Assembly (NCBI RefSeq): GCF_017353175.1
Contig: NZ_JAFMYW010000001.1
Span: forward strand, 558,001 to 622,000
Direction: 5' to 3'
DNA from: Fibrella forsythiae
GTDB lineage: Bacteria > Bacteroidota > Bacteroidia > Cytophagales > Spirosomataceae
DNA length: 64,000 bases
Shown piece after piece: positions 41,268 through 49,347 of the stretch. Made by a program: the position numbers and the translations under genes. The notes under the pieces are model-generated. The model saw only the letters and a list, made by a program, of their open reading frames with translations, was not told the DNA's origin and made no database searches. Positions within the stretch are counted from its first letter, which is position 1. Every line of letters begins with the position of its first letter.

Positions 41268-41273
41268 CGGGAG

Positions 41274-41702
41274 CTACTTCGTTTGGGCAGCGGCCGCGCC
41301 CTTGTCTTCTTTGGTCTGACGAGTGCCGACGGCTTTATCTTCTTTTTGCCCGGTTTTGCCCTCGTTTAGCTGTTTCAGCCGGGTTTCCTCCGCTTCGTCA
41401 ATGTCCCCGTTATCTGCTTCGGCTTGCTTTTCAGAAATAGCCGACACGGCCTCTTCAATCGGTACTTCAGCGGCCTGTTTTGTCCGGGTCAGATCCGTGG
41501 CCAGATCAGTGGCCGGTTCTTCGGCGTATTGACCGTCATCGGCGCGAGCTTCCTTGGGCACATCGACACCTTTCTTGACAACCTCAACCAGGCCATCAGC
41601 GACCAGATCATCAGCCAGACCGGGCGTAACAACAAACGTTTCACCGGGCATATAGTGGCCTTTCCCTACATTGAGGATGGTTAATGCTTTGACTTCAATC
41701 AT
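41274..41702 (-). CDS. Hypothetical head-region protein with charged tail
   Basis: A 142-residue protein. The N-terminal 45 residues form a small domain (I-E-V-K-A-L, Y-M-P-G-E-T-F-V-V, A-D-D-L-V-A-D-G-L-V-E-V) of the type found in short phage proteins between capsid and connector genes. The remaining 95 residues are highly charged and low-complexity (E, K, A, T, Q). I chose the ATG at 41702; an ATG at 41786 would add 28 Pro-rich residues. It lies between the capsid gene hairpin and the connector gene. Capsid decoration or a scaffold remnant are possible. Confidence 0.65.
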   Translation of the reverse strand: MIEVKALTILNVGKGHYMPGETFVVTPGLADDLVADGLVEVVKKGVDVPKEARADDGQYAEEPATDLATDLTRTKQAAEVPIEEAVSAISEKQAEADNGDIDEAEETRLKQLNEGKTGQKEDKAVGTRQTKEDKGAAAAQTK

Positions 41703-41798
41703 GGCTATAATAGGGGGTTGCGGCGGAGCAACAGGCCGATTAACCCGGCCCGCCGTCCACGATTTAACTACTTCAATAGTTGCCATACGGGCTTGCTT

Positions 41799-41845
41799 TC
41801 ACCCAAAAGGCCCACCTACGGGTAGCAGGTGGGCGTGTTGGGTGA
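41799..41845 (-). terminator. Strong stem-loop after the capsid gene
   Basis: Nested arms TCACCCAA (41799-41806) with TTGGGTGA (41838-41845) and GCCCACCT (41810-41817) with AGGTGGGC (41827-41834) make a long hairpin just after the capsid stop at 41860. No T-run follows, so it may protect or partially terminate the capsid mRNA. Confidence 0.7.
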
Positions 41846-41859
41846 GGGCGGAATCAGAC

Positions 41860-43107
41860 CTACGTGATGATCGTGATAGCGCCGCCCGTACCGGTGAAGG
41901 TGCCTTTCACAAAGCCCTGAGGGTAATAGATGGGCAGGGCTAGCCGGGAAGTCAGCCGCAGCGTAACCAGGTCGCGCTCGAAGTTGTCTTTGTTTTCCGA
42001 TGAGATCTGGATGTTAACCTGCCGACGGTCAACGATCTCAGCCGCCTGGTCAAAGTCACCGACGAGCCAGTTATTCTGAGCCATCGCGGTGGTTGGCACA
42101 ACGACCAGGTTGAAAATGCGCTGAGCGCCGTTGCCTCCGTTGAACAGGATTGGCAGGATATAGTCACCGTTGGCGTTTTTGGTCAGCGCCATCGCCGCAA
42201 AGTCCTGAACCGACACTACGGCAGCGGTTGCACTGTACTCGTTGACGGCCATACCGGTTGCAGCCACGGCCAGCGCGTCCCAGAAGTTAGGGTTGTTGTT
42301 TGGCTTGACACCAACTGACGAAAAGGCCGTTGCGGCGGTGTATACGCCGCGAATATCGGTACCTGACCCCGAGCCGAATAGAAGCTGGTTGTCTTCTTTG
42401 TAGCGGTATTTGCTGTACAATCGACCCTGTACGTACCCAATCAGACCCGGAATGTCCTCTAGAATCTCGTTAGAGAGATCGATGGCCACGGCAATCTTCT
42501 TCACCGATACCCGCTTCTGCTCCATCGTCAGTTCTGACTTGGGAATAGCGGCTCCTTCAGCCACTGTGGCCGTGGCGTCGGTGTAGGTCGTTTCCTGGGT
42601 GTAATCCCACTTGTCGCTGGTGGTCGACGTCCCCCGGAACAATAGTTCGCGGAGGTGGATTTTACGCTCCATCGGCATAATGATGCCGGGGCGGCGGTCG
42701 GCGGCAACCACATCACCCGTCAGGTTGGTCGACTCCATGACCACAGCTTTGGTATCGATCTCAATCTCACAGGCGGCCCCAGCCCGATTTTTCACGGCTT
42801 TTAGGTCAAGCTGCTTCTCGGCAGTATCAAACATTTCCTGCGCAACGGCCTTAAACGACTTGTAGGCAGCCGGTCCCGACATTGTGCCGCGCTTAAGCTG
42901 CGTCGAAATTTCGTCTAGCTGCGCCTGCTGCTTTTGTGAGATTTCGTCAGACTTTTGTTGGCTCTCCGTGTATTTGTCGCTGAGATTCTTGATCTCACTT
43001 TTCAGGCTAGTTTCTACGCCGTCAATAGATTGGCGGGTTTGGCCATTGGCCTTTTCGATGCGGGCATCAAGCTCTTTGCCCAGCTTCTCGAGTACTTCAG
43101 GTTCCAT
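41860..43107 (-). CDS. HK97-fold major capsid protein
   Basis: A 415-residue protein. Residues 1-75 are a highly charged coiled coil (K-S-E-I-K-N-L-S-D-K-Y), the delta domain removed by the protease. The HK97 fold follows: residues around 150-175 (I-H-L-R-E-L-L-F-R-G-T), then T-V-A-E-G-A-A-I-P-K-S (the usual E-G-A-x-x-P-x-S), V-K-K-I-A-V-A-I-D-L-S-N-E-I-L-E-D (spine helix approach) and L-L-F-G-S-G-S-G-T-D-I-R-G-V-Y (G-[ND]-G-x-x-x-x-P-x-G-[IV] region). It directly follows the protease gene and is ended by a large stem-loop. Confidence 0.95.
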   Translation of the reverse strand: MEPEVLEKLGKELDARIEKANGQTRQSIDGVETSLKSEIKNLSDKYTESQQKSDEISQKQQAQLDEISTQLKRGTMSGPAAYKSFKAVAQEMFDTAEKQLDLKAVKNRAGAACEIEIDTKAVVMESTNLTGDVVAADRRPGIIMPMERKIHLRELLFRGTSTTSDKWDYTQETTYTDATATVAEGAAIPKSELTMEQKRVSVKKIAVAIDLSNEILEDIPGLIGYVQGRLYSKYRYKEDNQLLFGSGSGTDIRGVYTAATAFSSVGVKPNNNPNFWDALAVAATGMAVNEYSATAAVVSVQDFAAMALTKNANGDYILPILFNGGNGAQRIFNLVVVPTTAMAQNNWLVGDFDQAAEIVDRRQVNIQISSENKDNFERDLVTLRLTSRLALPIYYPQGFVKGTFTGTGGAITIIT

Positions 43108-43127
43108 GTCGTAATGATTGGTTGAGA

Positions 43128-43850
43128 TTACGCATTAAGCCCCCTGCGAAATGCAGCGAGCATCTCTACCTCCGTGTTCGGCTGAGTGGACTTTCTGCCC
43201 GGCTCAGTGTTGCGTTTTTGGCTTAGGTAGTCGCCAAGCTTTTTATAGTTCGGCTCGATAAACGTCTTGAACGTTTCGTCCGAATATTTGCCGGTTCGCA
43301 GTGCCTTTTCGAGCAAGTTGAACACGACGATAAAGTCATCTTCCGACATGACCCCATCCTCTTTTACGCCAAGGAACGGCGTATTAGGATTGGCGCCCCA
43401 CCCTTGCAGGCCAGAACCTTCCCATAGCCGCAGTTCAGTCAGGTAGTTAGCATCAGCGGCCCGGTCGTAGTTCTGTTGAATGGTACCGTAGCCAATGGAA
43501 TGCTCGGTAATGAGGCCATCCTCGCACATGAGCAGATAGTCCTGTCCAAGTGAGTGTTTACCAGCCCTGGAGACGTATTCAAGTCCATAGTCGTCTTCAG
43601 TAAGTGTCTGGATTTTGCAGACTGATTTGGTTCGGTCGTGATCCATCAGGTGACGGATACGGCAGTTTGATGAACCAGGGCCGCGCTCGGCAATCGTCTT
43701 GGCGAATGCGCCTTTTACGATAATATCACCATCTGAGTCTTTACTATTGAATGCGGCAAAATAGCCCTTTACAATACCCTGCTTGGTATCGACATCCTTC
43801 AAGCCTTTTGTATGCTCGGATTCAGAAAGACGCTTTAATAATTTGCTCAC
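43128..43850 (-). CDS. HK97 family prohead protease
   Basis: A 240-residue serine protease of the U35 type that removes capsid delta domains before expansion. V-K-G-Y-F-A-A-F-N-S-K-D-S-D-G-D near the start, then I-R-H-L-M-D-H-D (catalytic His in R-x-x-x-x-H) and L-I-T-E-H-S-I-G-Y (catalytic Ser in [ST]-[VI]-G-[FY]) are the family motifs. The start is GTG at 43850, the first codon after late promoter copy 3, with no other good start nearby. The last 40 residues are polar and low-complexity. Confidence 0.9.
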   Translation of the reverse strand: MSKLLKRLSESEHTKGLKDVDTKQGIVKGYFAAFNSKDSDGDIIVKGAFAKTIAERGPGSSNCRIRHLMDHDRTKSVCKIQTLTEDDYGLEYVSRAGKHSLGQDYLLMCEDGLITEHSIGYGTIQQNYDRAADANYLTELRLWEGSGLQGWGANPNTPFLGVKEDGVMSEDDFIVVFNLLEKALRTGKYSDETFKTFIEPNYKKLGDYLSQKRNTEPGRKSTQPNTEVEMLAAFRRGLNA

Positions 43851-43871
43851 GCGGCGGCTCGGTTTAGTAGC

Positions 43872-43918
43872 CGCAAATCTGCCGGTACGCCAGTCCGCAG
43901 AACCTAAACGCCGTTAAG
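43872..43918 (-). promoter_or_regulatory. Late promoter, copy 3 (head-tail unit)
   Basis: CTTAACGGCGTTTAG at 43918-43904 and TTTGCG at 43877-43872 with exactly 26 bases between, in the context CAGATTTG as in copy 2. It lies just ahead of the protease GTG and overlaps the last codons of the preceding gene (stop at 43914). It would drive protease, capsid, neck and tail genes down to the tape measure. Confidence 0.75.
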
Positions 43919-44135
43919 ATTGTGTATTGCCGCGTGAGGGATGACGGCGATAATACATCTGGGCCGCCGACTCGAAATCGATGTAACGACGGCGACCGTA
44001 GAACGCTTCATGGATACGCTCTGCCCGCTCGTAGGCATCCGACAACAGATCACCGCCGTCACGCAGGGCCTGCATGATGCGAATAAACTGATCGACATCC
44101 ATACTGGCCATAAATGGAGAGGGAACAGAACTCAT
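43914..44135 (-). CDS. Small helical hypothetical protein
   Basis: A 73-residue protein from the ATG at 44135; an in-frame TTG at 44177 would give a longer form. It is helical and charged (M-D-V-D-Q-F-I-R-I-M-Q-A-L-R-D-G-G, then D-A-Y-E-R-A-E-R-I-H-E-A-F-Y-G-R-R-R-Y). It lies between the minor head protein and late promoter copy 3, whose palindrome overlaps its stop. Function unknown. Confidence 0.6.
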   Translation of the reverse strand: MSSVPSPFMASMDVDQFIRIMQALRDGGDLLSDAYERAERIHEAFYGRRRYIDFESAAQMYYRRHPSRGNTQS

Positions 44136-44169
44136 GAATAGCGTATTTCCTTGATAAAGTGTTAAAGCG

Positions 44170-44937
44170 TCATTCAAAAAATAAGGTACACCGACAATTG
44201 ATCACGTTTCCAGCACTCCCATTCGGATCACCCGGATACCGCATTGCCTCGCCACCGACGATAAACGTTTCATCAATACCAACGGCTGGCTTTCTTGCCA
44301 TGGCCGCATGAGCATCCCGCGTACGGCCATCAAGTACCGGAATCCAGCGTTTCGACGTTCGGCCGGCCGCCTTCGCTGCCCACTGACTACCCACCGACCA
44401 GGCGTACAGCGTTTCGGTACGGGCAATCAGATCGAGACGCGACGATTTGAGTAGCGCCTTACGTACCTGCCTGACCAATGTAGAAGCCGCCGCAGTTGCG
44501 CCAGACAGTACACCAGCCACTAAGTCACGCGTTTTGCTGGCTATTTTCTGAACCCGCTCGTTACCGAGTACCTCACGAGAGAGACTGAGCAATCGAATTC
44601 GCAGTGACGTGAAGCCGTCTGGTTTGGGGGCGATTCGCTTCAACTGCATGTCCACCCGGGAAGATTTGACCGGAGCCGGTTGGTTGGCGAAGGCTTCCGC
44701 AGCGGCAACACCTGACCGCAGATAAATCGCGGTTAACATCTGGTGAATAGTTTCATCGGGAAGCAATAACGGCAGGGCCGCAACCACTGCGTCTGCACTA
44801 CTAGCTTCTAGTGCCGTTTTTAACCTGGCCACGATACCCCGCATGGCCGAACGTACCTGTGTGCGCGAAACACGTACATGACGGTCGAACGGCGCGATCA
44901 GGGCGCGGTATAGCTGTATGTCGGCGGCGTTGCTCAC
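44170..44937 (-). CDS. Minor head / head morphogenesis protein (Mu gpF-like)
   Basis: A 255-residue protein starting with GTG at 44937, overlapping the upstream stop by 4 bp. The C-terminal 90 residues carry the Mu-F domain: A-R-T-E-T-L-Y-A-W-S (R-T-E-x), K-R-W-I-P-V-L-D-G-R-T-R-D-A-H (W-x-x-x-x-D-x-R-T-R-x-x-H) and N-C-R-C-T (N-C-R-C). The N-terminal part is helical. Such proteins bind the portal complex and can be ejected with DNA. It belongs to the portal-protease interval, as in SPP1 and Mu. Confidence 0.9.
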   Translation of the reverse strand: MSNAADIQLYRALIAPFDRHVRVSRTQVRSAMRGIVARLKTALEASSADAVVAALPLLLPDETIHQMLTAIYLRSGVAAAEAFANQPAPVKSSRVDMQLKRIAPKPDGFTSLRIRLLSLSREVLGNERVQKIASKTRDLVAGVLSGATAAASTLVRQVRKALLKSSRLDLIARTETLYAWSVGSQWAAKAAGRTSKRWIPVLDGRTRDAHAAMARKPAVGIDETFIVGGEAMRYPGDPNGSAGNVINCRCTLFFE

Positions 44938-45443
44938 AACCGTTCTTCGGGTGTTGATGTATCAACAGCGACTCGCTCGCGCGTTTCCTTTGGCGGGTAT
45001 TTACGTGCGGTTGCACGTACCGGCTCGTCGGAAAACTGAATTTTCGTATCTGCCGCTTCCGGTTTTGCTGCTGCCGGTTGTTTGTCTTCTTCAAACTGGG
45101 CAACATAGCCAACACAACCTGCTGTCGATTTAATGTTTCGCTTAAACTCCCGACTCTGTTGCTCTGTCAACGCAGATCCGTGAATCACACCAACTGCATG
45201 AAACGGCAATCTCTCCTCACCGTCGCGACTACAAACGGTAATCGTGGCCGAAGCTTCCATCTTATCAAGCAACCCATCACAGATTTCAGCAACGATAATG
45301 GTTGCTTTGAATGTTGGCGGGTAATGAGTCGGCATACCATCGCCCATAGAGACCGGTTCTGGCTTGCCCAGCAGTACCCGAAACTCAGTCAATGCCGCGG
45401 TTAACACGGCCTTTTCCTGATCGTTGTAATTGAGTGTGTTCAT
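44934..45443 (-). CDS. Hypothetical head-region protein
   Basis: A 169-residue protein. Helix (residues 8-22), then strands with P-T-F-K-A-T-I-I-V-A-E-I and V-G-V-I-H-G-S-A-L-T, and a charged, disordered C-terminal third rich in P, A and E. No family is recognised. It overlaps the head-protein gene by 4 bp and starts 3 bp after the previous stop, so it is translated with the head genes. A scaffold or accessory head function is possible. Confidence 0.65.
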   Translation of the reverse strand: MNTLNYNDQEKAVLTAALTEFRVLLGKPEPVSMGDGMPTHYPPTFKATIIVAEICDGLLDKMEASATITVCSRDGEERLPFHAVGVIHGSALTEQQSREFKRNIKSTAGCVGYVAQFEEDKQPAAAKPEAADTKIQFSDEPVRATARKYPPKETRERVAVDTSTPEERL

Positions 45444-45446
45444 TTG

Positions 45447-45815
45447 TTAACTGGTTTTTAGCTGATCGCCAATAGAGCCGATAGACGGGTCTAGGTTTGG
45501 ACTGAGTGTTAAGCTGACACCTACCACCCTTCCTTCCAGAATCGTCGTTATGCCAGTCTTTTCGTCATGCACAGACTTATCAACGACATAGATAATAGTG
45601 GGGTAGAACGTATCAAATCCCCGAATCTCTGCAACGACTAAACCCGCCATAATCGCAGCGTCAGTCTTGTAGAGTGTCGCGGTACCAAGTGGCGTAGTCC
45701 TGTCCGTGTCATAGAACACATTACATGTTTCAGGGATTGTCAGGTGCTTATCCTGCTTTTCCAGCACCATGCCAGTAAGCACAGCCCGTCCGTTAACGTC
45801 TCTTGTCTTTTTCAT
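45447..45815 (-). CDS. Hypothetical head-region protein
   Basis: A 122-residue protein, strand-rich: V-L-T-G-M-V-L-E-K, A-T-L-Y-K-T-D-A-A-I-M-A-G-L-V-V-A-E-I, and T-I-I-Y-V-V-D-K near the end. The pattern suggests a small beta-barrel. It is within a close-packed run of small genes between SPFH and the minor head protein. No family or function is recognised. Confidence 0.6.
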   Translation of the reverse strand: MKKTRDVNGRAVLTGMVLEKQDKHLTIPETCNVFYDTDRTTPLGTATLYKTDAAIMAGLVVAEIRGFDTFYPTIIYVVDKSVHDEKTGITTILEGRVVGVSLTLSPNLDPSIGSIGDQLKTS

Positions 45816-45818
45816 CGC

Positions 45819-46070
45819 TCAATTGTCTATAGCCATTGGCAGAAATGGCGAGATTACCGTTAGGCGTACCGGCGGATGCCCCTCGCCGTAGATGATCAGG
45901 TAGATACACCCGGTGCGCTGTATCTCGTCCATTTCAGCTTCGCTCAGCTTATATCGCGAAATCAACAACGGCGTACCGGCGGTGTCTTTCGTGCGGCAAA
46001 CCGGCAAATCCCCACAGCCTTCAGCGGTAAGCGTGACATTTGCTTCGGGGAACTTGATAGGTTCAGCCAT
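45819..46070 (-). CDS. Small hypothetical protein
   Basis: An 83-residue protein from the ATG at 46070, whose A is shared with the upstream TAA (TAATG); longer readings would overlap the previous gene in another frame. It contains V-T-L-T-A-E-G-C-G-D-L-P-V-C-R-T and a strand pair with Y-L-I-I-Y-G-E-G-H-P-P-V-R-L-T. Two nearby cysteines could bind metal. Function unknown; co-translated with its neighbours. Confidence 0.6.
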   Translation of the reverse strand: MAEPIKFPEANVTLTAEGCGDLPVCRTKDTAGTPLLISRYKLSEAEMDEIQRTGCIYLIIYGEGHPPVRLTVISPFLPMAIDN

Positions 46071-46417
46071 TAGCTTCGTAGGTTTTGTTCTTGATCTTTC
46101 TTCTTCCAAGGCCAGGAGAAACAGGGCAAAGCCTCCTCCCCACGTACCCACGTAAAGCGGTACCAAGTATCGAGCTTGTCATTCCATTCATCCGCCCATT
46201 CCGTCAGGGCAATCAGGTCAGATCGATCATAAGCGACGATTGCATATCCCTGCTCCAATCGTGGTAGCTTATGGTTGATCTGACGAACTGAATGAATGAG
46301 CCAGACCTGTTTGAGCTTATCGCCCTTGTAGTTAAACGTAGCCAGATATTGGCCCGCTTTAGGGGCTGGCCAGTGGTTTGGTAGCGTGTAGGTACATTTT
46401 TTATCCGGAGTTGCCAT
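46070..46417 (-). CDS. Small hypothetical protein
   Basis: A 115-residue protein rich in W, K and Y (K-Q-V-W-L-I-H-S-V-R-Q-I, W-A-D-E-W-N-D-K-L-D-T-W-Y-R-F-T-W). It resembles a small, single beta-sheet domain. It begins 10 bp after a hairpin that separates it from the SPFH gene and is coupled to the next gene. No family is recognised. Confidence 0.6.
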   Translation of the reverse strand: MATPDKKCTYTLPNHWPAPKAGQYLATFNYKGDKLKQVWLIHSVRQINHKLPRLEQGYAIVAYDRSDLIALTEWADEWNDKLDTWYRFTWVRGEEALPCFSWPWKKKDQEQNLRS

Positions 46418-46426
46418 AATGCTGAT

Positions 46427-46461
46427 TTATCCGGAGCCACGTATCTGGTGACTCCGGATAA
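46427..46461 (-). repeat. Intergenic stem-loop after the SPFH gene
   Basis: TTATCCGGAG (46427-46436) pairs with CTCCGGATAA (46452-46461); the stem can extend inward with one bulge (CCAC with GTGA). A third copy of TTATCCGGAG lies at 46401-46410 in the next gene. No T-run follows. Confidence 0.65.
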
Positions 46462-46467
46462 TGTGCG

Positions 46468-47331
46468 CTATTTTACCTGAAACAGCATGTTACTACCCCC
46501 ACCCAACTGCGTGGCGGGCAACTTGCCGTCCCATTTTGAAATCCATTGCTGCTGAATCAGCATCGCCGTAAGCGTTTTTTGCTTTAGCTCGTTGGCTCTC
46601 GCTTCGGCCTCCGCTTCGATGATTCTGGCGCGGGCAATCCCGCTTGCCTTCGTTACCGTGATCTCCGCCGAGGCTTTCTCCGCCGCCACCTGGTTATTAA
46701 GACGGAGGGCATTTTGTACCGCTGTATTCTTGGCATCGATCATCGCCTGCAACGATTCGGGCGGCGTTAGATTCGACGTGATATTCTCGAACGCGAAGCC
46801 GTCGGCCGTCAGCGCCTTCTGCAGTTTTGCCTCGACCAGCGCCTCGAAACCGACCCGGTTATTCACCAGTGAGTCGGGCGTGAAGGTGTTGGCCACGTCG
46901 CGGTATGAGTTATAGACAATCGTACGCAGAATGTTATTCTCGATGTCGGGCAACTCTTTACGGTACTTCCGGTAGACGGCGGCTCCCTGCCCTTTGACCA
47001 TGTGATAATTCAGCGTCGGGTCGATCTTGAACAACGTACCTCCCTTCGCGCTCACCGTGAACGGGTCGTAATCTTTTGTCTGCGTGAACGTCGGGTACTG
47101 CTCGATAAATGAGGTCAGCGGAAAATAGAAGACCCAGCCCGTTACATTCTCGATATCCGAAGCGCCCCGGTCCGACCCGACCTTACTAACCTTAATGCCT
47201 TCGTGGCTGGCGTCGATGGTCGCGCAGCCCACGAAAAAATGGCTGATCATAAACAGCCCAAAAATAACCGCAACTCCCTTGAGCGCTCCTTTAACTAACC
47301 CGGCGATTTGCGCCTCTTTTTCGTTTGCCAT
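46468..47331 (-). CDS. SPFH / prohibitin-like (Band 7) membrane protein
   Basis: A 287-residue protein from the ATG at 47331. One hydrophobic segment (about residues 14-32, ending F-V-G-C-A-T-I, possibly a lipobox) is followed by a beta-rich SPFH domain (K-G-G-T-L-F-K-I-D-P-T-L-N-Y) and a long helix at 185-260 with Q-A-M-I-D-A-K-N-T-A-V-Q-N-A and A-R-A-R-I-I-E-A-E-A-E-A-R-A-N-E-L, the alanine/glutamate coiled coil typical of prohibitins. Such proteins form membrane microdomain rings. It lies between portal and head genes. It may organise the host membrane during assembly or control lysis; its role in phages is not settled. Confidence 0.85.
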   Translation of the reverse strand: MANEKEAQIAGLVKGALKGVAVIFGLFMISHFFVGCATIDASHEGIKVSKVGSDRGASDIENVTGWVFYFPLTSFIEQYPTFTQTKDYDPFTVSAKGGTLFKIDPTLNYHMVKGQGAAVYRKYRKELPDIENNILRTIVYNSYRDVANTFTPDSLVNNRVGFEALVEAKLQKALTADGFAFENITSNLTPPESLQAMIDAKNTAVQNALRLNNQVAAEKASAEITVTKASGIARARIIEAEAEARANELKQKTLTAMLIQQQWISKWDGKLPATQLGGGSNMLFQVK

Positions 47332-47506
47332 TGGAAAATGGATTTTTTGTAAAGCACCTGGATCTGATAGATAAGACAACATTGGCGACAAGTGCGAGAC
47401 CGCCGATAATTGCCAGAACTGTACTGGGGGTATTTAAAAGGCTGTATGCACAACTGGTCGTTGTGAGGAAGAAGAGCAACCAGAGAAGGAATCGAATTAC
47501 TGTCAT
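47291..47506 (-). CDS. Small two-helix membrane protein
   Basis: A 71-residue protein with two membrane segments (about 4-20 and 27-46) and a strongly basic C-terminus (K-R-K-R-G-A-N-R-R). It overlaps the SPFH gene by 41 bp. Size, two helices and a positively charged tail are what one expects of a class II holin, but its place among head genes and the lack of an endolysin nearby leave this open. Confidence 0.5.
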   Translation of the reverse strand: MTVIRFLLWLLFFLTTTSCAYSLLNTPSTVLAIIGGLALVANVVLSIRSRCFTKNPFSNGKRKRGANRRVS

Positions 47507-47521
47507 GGCTTGAATGTTGAG

Positions 47522-47746
47522 TTACTTTCGTCTATCCCGCATAGTGCGGCTCGGCTTATCGCGCCCCTTTTGCCACTTCCGGCGTGCCCGGTACTCGCCT
47601 TTTGTCTCACTGGTTAGGTGCCAGGCGGAGCAATACCGGCAGAAGTAGGTGCGACGTGGTATTTTGTCGCGGGAGGAACTACGCTTCAGGTAGTAGATGA
47701 CCTCGCTGGCCGCTTGCCGGGTGTCGAACGGCCGCTTGTCACACAT
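47522..47746 (-). CDS. Small zinc-ribbon-like protein
   Basis: A 74-residue, very basic protein. C-R-Y-C-S-A-W-H-L-T at about 36-45 resembles the half-zinc-ribbon C-x-x-C-x-x-[WY]-H found in small phage proteins near the portal gene. It begins 3 bp after the portal stop. DNA or RNA binding is plausible from charge and cysteines. Confidence 0.7.
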   Translation of the reverse strand: MCDKRPFDTRQAASEVIYYLKRSSSRDKIPRRTYFCRYCSAWHLTSETKGEYRARRKWQKGRDKPSRTMRDRRK

Positions 47747-47749
47747 GGC

Positions 47750-49150
47750 TTAATACATTTTCTCGTCGTCCTCCACGTTACCCGTACCGCCAGTGCCAGG
47801 TGCAAAGTCAGTAATGGGTGCATAACCAGCACCAACTTTCACAAGTGGTATGTCGGCCTCTGGGCTATTATAGGGCGTATCGCCAAACAGCCGTCGCCGT
47901 TCGTTGAGGCTGAGCATGGCCGCGTCTGCGCGTTCACCTAGCCCCTTCCAGTCGGGCTGAAGCTCGGTATAGACATCTGTATCGGGTAGTAACACTCGCT
48001 TACCCTTCTGCTCGCCCCGGAAAACGAAGTCCGTTAGCCATTCGTACACCAGTGCCTGATCGGGTAGTACACCCATCCGCAGCGAGGAGACGTTTGCTTC
48101 TTTGAGATTGGCAAACGTGGATGACTGCATCGACGAGTAGACGGCCAGCACGTTGAGCTTCCAAACCGCGCAGGTGTCTTCGCGGCTCAACTGGTTTGAC
48201 TCAAGCAGGTTTAGATCAACCGCCGACCCACCGATTTCCAGTTTATCCAACTCAACATTGAAGCCAGCGACACCGCCATGTTTAGCGCCCTCAACTTTAC
48301 GCTGGGCCATCTTCGTGGCCTTTTCGAATGAGAGTTCCGAGTTTGGGTTCCACGTCGATCCTTTCGGAAAAATAAGCGTCTTTTTGCCCCCATTGGCCAT
48401 CAGGGCCGCCTCGGCGGTAAAGGCACCGTTGCTTCTGGCCAGAAGCAGAGCAGCACCGTAGAGCAGGGATTTTCCCCACAGGGATGAATCCGTATCGGCT
48501 ACATCCGCCGCAAAACGGCGCAGATGAAGTACCTCACTGGCGGGCAGGCGTTGACCCGCGCCGTCAATGTACGATTTATAGCCAACCAGGTCCGCTTCAA
48601 CACCTGACCAGCGGGCAGTTGGCAAGTTCCACAGTTCCGTAACGCGCTCGTCCTTTTTGCCTTCATCCAGCACAATGCCCCGCGTCAGCGAATTGCCGAA
48701 GTCGTAATAAATACTGATGGCAAACATCAACTGCGCCCAGGTCTGAGTCGGGTTAGGCTTCTTCAGAAGGTTAGCCAGACTGCCAGTCGGCTCAACCTCT
48801 TCCAGAGCTTTACGGCGCAGTTCAATATCATCCGCCCGGTCAGCAGACTTACGACGCATGAATTGCTGATACGACTTTTTGTCCTTGATGTCGTACAAAA
48901 GGGGTGGCGCCTGCGCAAAGCGGGTCGCTTTCCAGTTGGCGGCAACGAACACGTATGGATTGCCTCCGTACCCCTTCTTGAGGTCTGACGACTGATCAGG
49001 CGATAGAAAGTTGGTCAGGGACGCGGCAAGCAAACCCGATACTGGTTGCGCCGTGGCAAAGCCTGGGGCTGCACTTGCCTGACTGGGGGAAGCGGCAACG
49101 GTGCGGCTGGCGAAGCCCACGCCCGCGCTTAGATCACTTAGAAAACTCAT
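47750..49150 (-). CDS. Portal protein
   Basis: A 466-residue protein, HK97-like (SPP1/HK97 portal superfamily). I take the ATG at 49150, giving the start M-S-F-L-S-D-L; a longer reading overlaps a membrane gene. Features: N-P-Y-V-F-V-A-A-N-W-K-A-T near the start, N-S-L-T-R-G-I-V-L (the G-[ND]-A/S-y region), V-L-H-L-R-R-F and G-K-S-L-L-Y-G-A-A (D-x-x-x-G-x-S-x-[LI]) in the middle, then T-L-I-F-P-K-G and N-E-R-R-R-L-F-G at the end. It forms the ring through which DNA enters and leaves the head. Confidence 0.9.
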   Translation of the reverse strand: MSFLSDLSAGVGFASRTVAASPSQASAAPGFATAQPVSGLLAASLTNFLSPDQSSDLKKGYGGNPYVFVAANWKATRFAQAPPLLYDIKDKKSYQQFMRRKSADRADDIELRRKALEEVEPTGSLANLLKKPNPTQTWAQLMFAISIYYDFGNSLTRGIVLDEGKKDERVTELWNLPTARWSGVEADLVGYKSYIDGAGQRLPASEVLHLRRFAADVADTDSSLWGKSLLYGAALLLARSNGAFTAEAALMANGGKKTLIFPKGSTWNPNSELSFEKATKMAQRKVEGAKHGGVAGFNVELDKLEIGGSAVDLNLLESNQLSREDTCAVWKLNVLAVYSSMQSSTFANLKEANVSSLRMGVLPDQALVYEWLTDFVFRGEQKGKRVLLPDTDVYTELQPDWKGLGERADAAMLSLNERRRLFGDTPYNSPEADIPLVKVGAGYAPITDFAPGTGGTGNVEDDEKMY

Positions 49151-49334
49151 GGACGTAGAGGTAGTAGAAGGTGAGAGCGACCGCCACGTTGAATAGGGCA
49201 ATTCCGCCCAAGCTGAGAAGCCCTCGTCTAGCGTTGGCCGGAATCGTATCAACGACTTGTGGTAAAACGAAAGCCACTGCTGCCAGTACGGCGTTGGCGA
49301 TTAACACAGTGAGCAGGACGATAAACGAAAACAT
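49134..49334 (-). CDS. Small two-helix membrane protein between terminase and portal
   Basis: A 66-residue protein with two hydrophobic helices (about 2-24 and 39-60) and a short turn with R-R. It overlaps the portal start by 17 bp and starts 13 bp after the terminase stop. Holin-like in size and topology, but no lysis cassette surrounds it. Function not assigned. Confidence 0.6.
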   Translation of the reverse strand: MFSFIVLLTVLIANAVLAAVAFVLPQVVDTIPANARRGLLSLGGIALFNVAVALTFYYLYVHEFSK

Positions 49335-49347
49335 AGTGAAGAGTGGG

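Noticed and set aside
47291-49334. A lysis cassette built from the two small membrane genes
   Set aside because: No endolysin or spanin is recognisable next to them; holin function is left as a possibility only.
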